Assembly: GCA_028023455.1 (NCBI GenBank)
Contig: JAQFVV010000275.1
Coordinates: 496,001 to 560,000, forward strand
DNA length: 64,000 bases
Origin: Epiperipatus broadwayi
Lineage: Eukaryota; Onychophora; Udeonychophora; Euonychophora; Peripatidae
Direction: 5' to 3'
The translations under genes were made by a program, and so were the position numbers. The notes under the pieces are model-generated. The model was not told where the DNA came from, did not search any database, and worked only from the letters and a program-made list of their open reading frames with translations. Every line of letters begins with the position of its first letter. Within the stretch, counting starts at the first letter, position 1. Below, one piece after another: positions 56,751 to 64,000 of this stretch.

Positions 56751-59700
56751 TGTTTTTATTTTCTAAATAACTAAATCAGTGAGTTTATTTTTAAGCCAAA
56801 AATATGTAGGTTAATAAATTCTTAAATAGATTATAGTATCCAAATTTATTTTAATTAATCATATTTGAAAATTATATTAATCTGTCTATAAATTATTTAT
56901 ATTGCTTATATATGTGTGTGTATGTAAGTCAATTTAAAGATTGTTTTTATTCATTAGGACTTACTTGAATAATGAAGATTTACCTGCTTCAATTTGTCAT
57001 CATTTTGCAGGTAATATGTTTTTTTTTCTAAATTTTTATAGATTCACAAATATATTTATTTATATTTGTAATATCCAAATTATTTTATATAAAATAACTA
57101 ATTATAAATATATATAAGCCTATATATTTATTTTACAAAATACTTAATTCTTAATTTGGATACTAATCTCACTTATAGTCTCAATTCTAAGTAAATATTT
57201 AAGAAAATTTTAAGTGGTTTATACTTTTCATTTCTGAAATGTTATTAATAATAGATAATATAATACAATCAGATAAATTCTTTAAGTCTATGTAGTATCT
57301 CGATTATAACAACTTGATTTTTAAATTTTGCTTTAAATTATTTAATATATATGTATGTATATTGTAAACAATTACTATTTCAAAATTTACATGTATATGT
57401 AAATAAATTCTTAGACATTCCGTTAACTTAGAGAAAAACAAATATTGCTTTAATTAATTATACATTTAGACTTATTTTTTTAAAAATAAAGCTTGATAAA
57501 TATATGATAAATATTACAAAGTAATAACTAAAATAAATTTAAAATTTAAAAAAATTAGTATCCGTGTATCTATTATAAAAATCATAATTTTTTAAAGTTG
57601 TAATTAATTAACATTTATACTTCATACAAATATATTAATAAACTAAAGCAGTTTTTAAAGATAAATACAATAACATTTTAAAAAGCAATTTTATACAGCA
57701 AAGTATATATTAATGTTTGATTTAAATTAACATAATCATCACATATAATAATAATAATTAAACAATATTCATAAAAAATAAATGAAAAACAAATATTTTA
57801 TTCAATTTTAGAATATGCTTGTCACCAATGGTGCTGATAGAATTCTTTCCAGTAGGGAACAGGTTTGAAAATTTTCTGAATATTGTTTTGTTAGTTTTTT
57901 GTTTCAATGTTATTGTTGAAAAAGTATTTAAAGAAGATGCAAACTACATACATATGAATAACATAAATGAAAAAATTAACCTTGAAAAGATTCTATTTTG
58001 TATTTTATTTAAAATAGTAATTAAGAAACTCCTTTTTATTTTGTTTGAATACATTTTATTATTTATATTGTAACTGTAAATACTAAAGAGAGAGTATTTC
58101 TTGTTTGATAATGCCCCAGGTAGTGAGGGATCCAATTGTAACTGTACGGAAGTAGGATTCAAGAATGGAGAATAAATATAATGAAGGAAGAGAAATTTTA
58201 TTAATTTCTATATTAAAATTGTAGCTGTGATTAAATGTGGGAATAAGCTGGCACTTATAATATTATCATACAATTAAATAAACTAACTCAATAATAATAA
58301 AGGGAATACCTTTACATATTATTACTACTCTTTACTTCAAATCTTTATCTTTTAAAGTTAAACACTATGTATCACCTATTAAACATATATTTAATCCAAA
58401 AACTAAGGATACATTTAATGAAATATGAACTATACTTATGAAATAAATAGATATAATAATTTATTTTTAATATATTAATTCTCTAGTATTTAGTATTATG
58501 GATGTTCATTAAATTCCAAATGAGTGATCAAAACAGCATTTCACTATTCTCAGGGTAAAGTAAATATATTGATAAAATTATGTGTTGTGTTATAACCCAG
58601 AAATGCAGATAAGAGATGTAGTTTTGAAATAAAATTAAAAAATCAAATGAAATCAATCTTTGAATAAGATAATTGATTCCTCTTTTATTTGTGATATAAT
58701 TATATGAGAATGATAACAATAAATAAAATAACAACAAACAATAATGGCCATTTTTTTTCTTAAGTTTCTCAATAACATTTGTTATTTATATGTTTATATC
58801 AATTGCATAAATGTTAGAATGAATACTATCTGTTATACACTTAACGCATAATCATAATAATAATCTATTATCATTCAAGCATTGAAAAAAAATCAGAAGT
58901 GTATTTTGTTGGGAAATCCACATTAATTTTCTGACTCAAAAATAAAAATGAATAAATAAAATTCTCTTCAAATTTATAATATATTTATAAGTATTCTTTA
59001 AAACTATAAGTATATAAAAGTAATAGTTCGACTCTCTCTTGATTTACATATATGGGTATATTGTTTTTTATTCTCATAAAAAAAGAATTTTATATAACTA
59101 TCTTAACAAATCCACTCTTAAAACATATTTTTTAATTGATAAATTATTTTGAATGATGCAACTGAAACTATATACATTGTTATTAACAATAATAAAGAAA
59201 TTCTAATAACTTCCATTTTAATATAAATGCCAACAGATTTCATTAAATATTATTTCTTCTTTATATATATAATAAATATATTGTGTATATTGGAAGTTAT
59301 ATAATGCTATTAAAAAATTAATAATAATAATCGATACCTGTTATTATGATTCAGTCTGTGTTATGGTTACAAAAACAAATATTGCAAAGCAAAAAAAAAA
59401 TTATAAATGTGTTTACATTTTAGTTAAACCCAGTTATGATAAATCATCTCTCATAGGTTTTTTTGTTTGTTTATTGAGAGCAAAGATAGTTTTGAGAAAA
59501 GATTTTTTTTGCTTCAATTGATGTTTGGATGATTATTTTCTAAGATGATAATAAAGTCTCTGGTTGTAGACTGCTTGAGTTTAGAATAGGTTCCATTAAC
59601 TTACATGTTGTTTCTGCTAAATGTTGGGATGAATTAAAAGATTAGCCACAACTTTTTTCATTTTGAAAAATGCTTCTCAAGGCCAAGAAACATTGATACT

Positions 59701-59918
59701 TTCTCCAGGTTTAAGATAAGTTTGTTTAATACATTTTTTCTTTTCTTAGCTACAATTTATCAATGTAAGTGGAAAAGTACAGACAGGAGATTGGAAAAAC
59801 CTTAAATAGGTGGTTTACCTTCTAGTATAGTGATTTTCCTTTTAGTTGGAAAAAGTTAATAAGATTAAAGTTTTTGCTAATCTTCCCTTTAATGCACTGG
59901 ATAGAACAATAATCTTGT

Positions 59919-59924
<6 letters not shown>
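56751..59924. other. Unassigned AT-rich DNA
   Basis: No supported gene, element or tandem array seen. Confidence 0.45.

Positions 59925-60005
<81 letters not shown>
59925..60005. repeat. (AT)n microsatellite, ~40 units
   Basis: An uninterrupted AT dinucleotide run of about 80 bases. The Tyr/Ile-only open frames on both strands here are products of this run. Confidence 0.97.
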
Positions 60006-60008
<3 letters not shown>

Positions 60009-62189
60009 GACCTTCCAGATTGGCACCATGAAGGAATGTGGGAAGTTCACATTGTGCCAATAGTGCAGGGGTACCTAATGAGAAAAAAAATGAATTGGGA
60101 TATAACTTAATGTATAATTAAGTTGAAAAGTTCTTAGGATGTTAGTTGGAGTACCAATCATTAAATTTTTTTTATGTATATCTAATAGTGGGAGAGGAGA
60201 ATGGATTGTATCAGAAGTTGTTGGTATGAAAGCTAGACTAATGGGAATAAGTATTGTTTGTCTGTACGGCCCTGATGAGTGCTTATTCATTAATTTTTTA
60301 ATTTATTGTTTATTGCCATTCAAAGATCTAACTTGCATATGTAGGTGTATGTTCATTCACATCATTTCACACTTCAAACCTCATTCATGATTCTAATTAT
60401 CACTCAGAATATCCATCTTGCAATAACATCATTTATTTTATCATAGATATTTCTAATAGCGCAGTCATTAATAGACGTCTGGATTAATGGAAAGACAGAA
60501 GCACACACCCACACTATAAGTTAATATGATTTTTTTATTAATTATTTATTGCATAAAATCTTTCATTTGAAAATGTAAATGTTATTTATTTTATTTATTA
60601 TTAATTAGTATTTGTAATTTAATTTTTTTTTTTTAATACTCTATTCCTAACATTTTTTTTTACAAGTAATAAATTCTTGCATATTGTTGGTCTCATTATA
60701 ACTAAAAAAAAAGAAATATAATAAAACAAGTGAACTTAATATTTTCATTAAATTCTCTACTATTCCCTTTCTATTAAGGAAACTTCTCTCATACTACTCA
60801 AACATAAATGCCAATGTGTAATTGTGAAGGCTACAAGATAGAATTGTCCAATATGGAAGGTTAAAAACGTTTAAAGATACACCAGCTCTAGCTTTTATTG
60901 ACTAACAGTTTGAATTTACTTCTATTTAAGATGCATGGGTATTATGTAAAAAAAAATTAAATTGCTAATACAATTTTGCTATAATGTACTTATAATGAAT
61001 AGTGTGATACTGGAAGTATGTAAATTAACAATACCAATAATAATTGGAAAAGTTATGCTGAACTGTGTAATGGAATATTTTATTGACTCTCATTTAATAA
61101 ATTTCCTATTTTTATTGTGTAAAATAAGCCTGAAACAGAGAAATTATTTATTCTAATTTTTTACATTATTAGAATAGCTATGTTTACTAAATTACCTTAC
61201 CATTCACACCTATATATGAGTGATAGAATGCATGACTTAATGATATTTGATAATTATTTATCAGAAATATGTATAAGCATGGATGACCAAATAACCCTGA
61301 TCTTAATTATTATTAAATTTTATTAAATGCTGGAAAGTTAAGATGGAACAAAGTTGAAATAGTGTCAATCATAAACATCTATTTGGATGATCTTGCTGAG
61401 CTTTGGAAATTTTATGACAAATAACTTGATTCAAATATGCGCAAAAGCTGCTTGTAATTTCTATTAGGAAGCCCTAAGAACATTGGAACTTATTGCTGTT
61501 TGCCAAATTCATGTTAATACTGTAGGAGTAATGTTTATATGTTTTAATGTTTGTTTATTTGTCTTAACATCATGATATGCATGTGTTTCTGCTTGTAAAT
61601 TTTCAAGTATGAACTAAAAAAAAAAAAAGGAGATTAAAAAGGGAACTTTTATTTTAATGATAGAAGGTTTGATATGCATTTTTTCCATTTCATATAATAG
61701 ATAGGTAAATGTATTTATTTATTATTTTTATGTTTATTTTGACATTAATTTGATTTATTATTATGTATTTGGGTACCCAATCTCTTCTAGAACTTCTCAG
61801 AGAGTTTGGTATAAATTATACCAAGCCAGCAATATTTTCTTTTGTTGTATTATGTAAAATGTTATACATTTTCCTGCTCATATTATTGGTGCAAATTGAA
61901 TGCTTTATCATTATTCATCAGTTGGTAATAATAAATAGATACATGAAAATATTTATGCCTATATTGCTGAATGGTCAGGCTTACTTGATATTATTTATGT
62001 TAATTTATTTATAATTTTTCATAGATATTAGATTCATTTATAATTTAATTAATGCTAATATAACATTTTATTGTCTGATGTGATTTCAAAAATATTTCAT
62101 ACATGATCATATATTTGCATGTGCGTTTGCTATCATAAGCTATTTTATAAGAGTTAGATTTATGCTTGTTTGTTTTTCTCTTGGTTGTG
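60006..62189. other. Unassigned AT-rich DNA
   Basis: 60006-60100 is less AT-biased, but I recognise nothing in it. The rest is featureless. Confidence 0.45.
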
Positions 62190-62335
62190 GCTGGCACTAA
62201 AGATTGTGAAAATTTAAGAGTTTGTCTGCTATGGATTTGTCCTATATAAAATGCCTTAGATTCCTTGACTGGAGAGGTGATTGAAAGGGATAATTATGCT
62301 ATTTGGATTGAGTAATGCCCCTTTTACTTATTTAC
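62190..62335 (+). pseudogene. Ty3/gypsy reverse transcriptase scrap
   Basis: LSAMDLSYIKCLRFLDW, then in another frame MLFGLSNAPFTYL. The second is close to the hallmark 'MPFGLSNAPATFQ' of gypsy RT, and the first to the 'SALDL..GY' strand that lies about 40 residues before it in the intact domain; here the gap is shortened. No YVDD box or LTR was found. Confidence 0.5.
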
Positions 62336-63420
62336 CTATTGAGCCGTGGGTGGTGGTATATTTACTTATTTGGTAGTATGTGATGTGATTATTATATTAC
62401 TTAAAGTGGTAGATGTCCCGTTTATTTATGAGTAATTGGCTGGGTTTCGCACCATTTGGGTCAGAAAAGTTGGTAGTTAATATGTTGATGAATTAAGTTG
62501 ATGTTTGGAGTTTGTTAACCCTCATGCACGTGTGTGTGAATATTTATTTGTTAGCATTTTGCTCTCCCTCTTCATTCCACGTATTTATTGTTATGTAGTA
62601 TATGTTCATTATTTCAGCTAAATGTTTTAGTGATTTCTGTAATACAGTATACTTGAAGTCAGATTTATAATTTAATGATTAGCTCATTGTGCCAGCCATA
62701 TTGTGAAGTTTGTTCATTCTGCAAGTAAACCAATAGAAAATATAATCAATAAATGCGTTATGATTGTAAATTTATAAATGCACACACATCCAGAGATGTA
62801 ATAAACTTAGAGATATGGAGGGAGACCATTGCTGGAATTGTAAGTTCTAAGTAGCTTGGCAAATCATATCACCCACATTATCATTATTTCATTTATTATT
62901 CTTACTAGCAATTCACTCTACCAGTATGAATGTAATATTGGATCACAAAATTTTACTTTATTTAATGCTAATTTTAATAAAATTATTACTTAATTTTATA
63001 TAGTAAGTATAAATTTGTAGGCATATGGAAATAATTTCAATGGCATTAGTTGATTATTTGATACCATTTTCTTAGTTCATTGAGAGCACAGAATGGGAAT
63101 AGATGATATAAACATTGGTATGTGAATATATAATTATTTTGTATTGCTAATAATTTAATAAATAGAGTTATAAATATTATTGAAATAACAAATAAGAGGA
63201 AGAGCCTCCAAATATTAAGTGTATATGATTTATGTAATTTAAATGTTATTTAGTCAAGCTTGTAGTTAATGTGAAATTAATGTTAAATCATCATCGATGT
63301 GTTTGTTAAAAAATGTGTCTTGTAATAAATGTTTGTTGAAGTAAGATTCCCTCTTAGTTATTTTATCATATACGTTCGATTGACCATTTCCACACAAACA
63401 TATGTTCAACATAATTTAAT
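62336..63420. other. Unassigned AT-rich DNA
   Basis: 62336-62530 is somewhat GC-richer and may continue the decayed gypsy element, but no further domain is readable. Confidence 0.4.
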
Positions 63421-63720
63421 TGTATTACTTGTCAGTTTAATAATATAGGAAATCTATTTATATAAAATGCCAAGATATAGATTTTACCGTCTTTAAAACT
63501 GTATTACTTATCAGTTTAATAGTATATGCCGTTTATTTAAATTATACTAAATTAATTGATCCAAACATTGTAGAATGCCAAGATATAGATTTTACCTTGT
63601 TTAAAACTATATTACTTATCAGTTTAATAGTATATGCCATTTATTTAAATAATACTGAATTAATTGATCCAAATATTGTATAATGCCAAGATATAGATTT
63701 TACCTTGTCAAAAATAGATA
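63421..63720 (+). repeat. Tandem repeat, ~110-118-bp units (2.6 copies)
   Basis: Each unit contains 'tattactt.tcagtttaatagtatatgcc.tttatttaaat', 'aattaattgatccaaa.attgta.aatgccaagatatagattttacc'. Copy starts at about 63421 (with an internal deletion), 63501 and 63609. Confidence 0.9.
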
Positions 63721-64000
63721 ATGATATGTGATAAAAATGCACCAGATCTCTATCATTGTCTATCCTTTATTTCATTGCAATAATTGTCAGTTTCACAATA
63801 GTTCCTCATTACTTAATTATCATCTTATAATAGGATTGACTTATTGTTCATATAACAGAGCATTGGGATTATTTCATCATTTAAATAAACATTGGTATAG
63901 CTGTGCAATCTAAATTAAATGTCTGTAGATTAATTATTATTGACAGTGATTCCCAAACATATTAGATGAGTAGTGTGATTGGTCTGGCATGCACTTGGAT
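63721..64000. other. Unassigned AT-rich DNA
   Basis: The 61-codon frame at 63728-63913 has no recognisable domain. Nothing else seen. Confidence 0.45.

Noticed and set aside
59842-60110. Overlapping Tyr/Ile repeat open frames on both strands
   Set aside because: They are translations of an (AT)n microsatellite.
1-64000. CRISPR arrays, bacterial operons or ribosome-binding sites
   Set aside because: No short regularly spaced repeats, no dense coding and no Shine-Dalgarno context; the sequence is eukaryotic.

Overview
This is a 64 kb piece of an AT-rich eukaryotic nuclear genome, most likely from an invertebrate animal. The evidence is the mixture of mobile elements (Penelope-like elements with GIY-YIG endonucleases, Ty3/gypsy LTR retrotransposons, an RTE-like non-LTR element, hAT-type MITEs, hammerhead-ribozyme repeats), the long homopolymer runs and (AT)n/(GT)n microsatellites, and the absence of dense bacterial-style coding. 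I cannot name the phylum. I found no host protein-coding gene, tRNA or rRNA that I can defend. Almost every recognisable coding segment belongs to a broken transposable element, and most open frames above 60 codons are chance openings in AT-rich DNA.

Layout. 1.4-2.45 kb: two Penelope-like (PLE) 3' fragments head to head. 5.1-5.7 kb: direct repeat. 6.7-7.8 kb: RTE-like reverse transcriptase with one internal stop. 9.24-17.0 kb: an old plus-strand Ty3/gypsy element (gag, zinc knuckle, protease, RT, RNase H and integrase remnants between LTRs at 9241 and 16680) that has been split by a second, minus-strand Ty3/gypsy element (13081-16452, with its own LTRs). 17.0-19.0 kb: a second head-to-head PLE pair, abutting and apparently truncating the outer 3' LTR. 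19.8-20.7 kb: a large palindrome with a PLE-like terminal hairpin. 22.1-23.5 kb: a longer PLE (RT plus GIY-YIG). 26.8-28.4 kb: a non-autonomous DNA transposon with 43-bp TIRs and a perfect 8-bp target duplication, filled with tandem repeats. 28.7-29.5 kb: decayed coiled-coil gag-like ORF. 36.0-36.9 kb: another PLE. 41.4-43.9 kb: the only clearly GC- and CpG-richer stretch, without a recognised gene. 45.3-46.1 and 53.2-53.7 kb: two copies of a ~410-bp repeat carrying a hammerhead ribozyme (retrozyme-like), the first hit by an RTE fragment. 48.05-51.28 kb: a small Ty3/gypsy element with a perfect 5-bp target duplication, gag and almost no pol, whose 5' LTR holds a 283-bp-arm palindrome flanked by a 12-bp duplication. 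51.7-52.1 kb: hAT MITE. The right end (54-64 kb) is mostly unassigned AT-rich DNA with tandem repeats and a gypsy RT scrap near 62.3 kb.

How the parts relate. The window is a record of layered insertions. PLEs are unusually prominent, in at least four distinguishable lineages, and repeatedly occur as inverted, head-to-head, 5'-truncated pairs. The retrozyme-like repeats have the kind of self-cleaving RNA that PLEs are thought to mobilise, so PLE activity may explain both. The RTE copies at 7.5 and 45.4 kb differ by only six transitions over about 340 bases, so some activity is recent.
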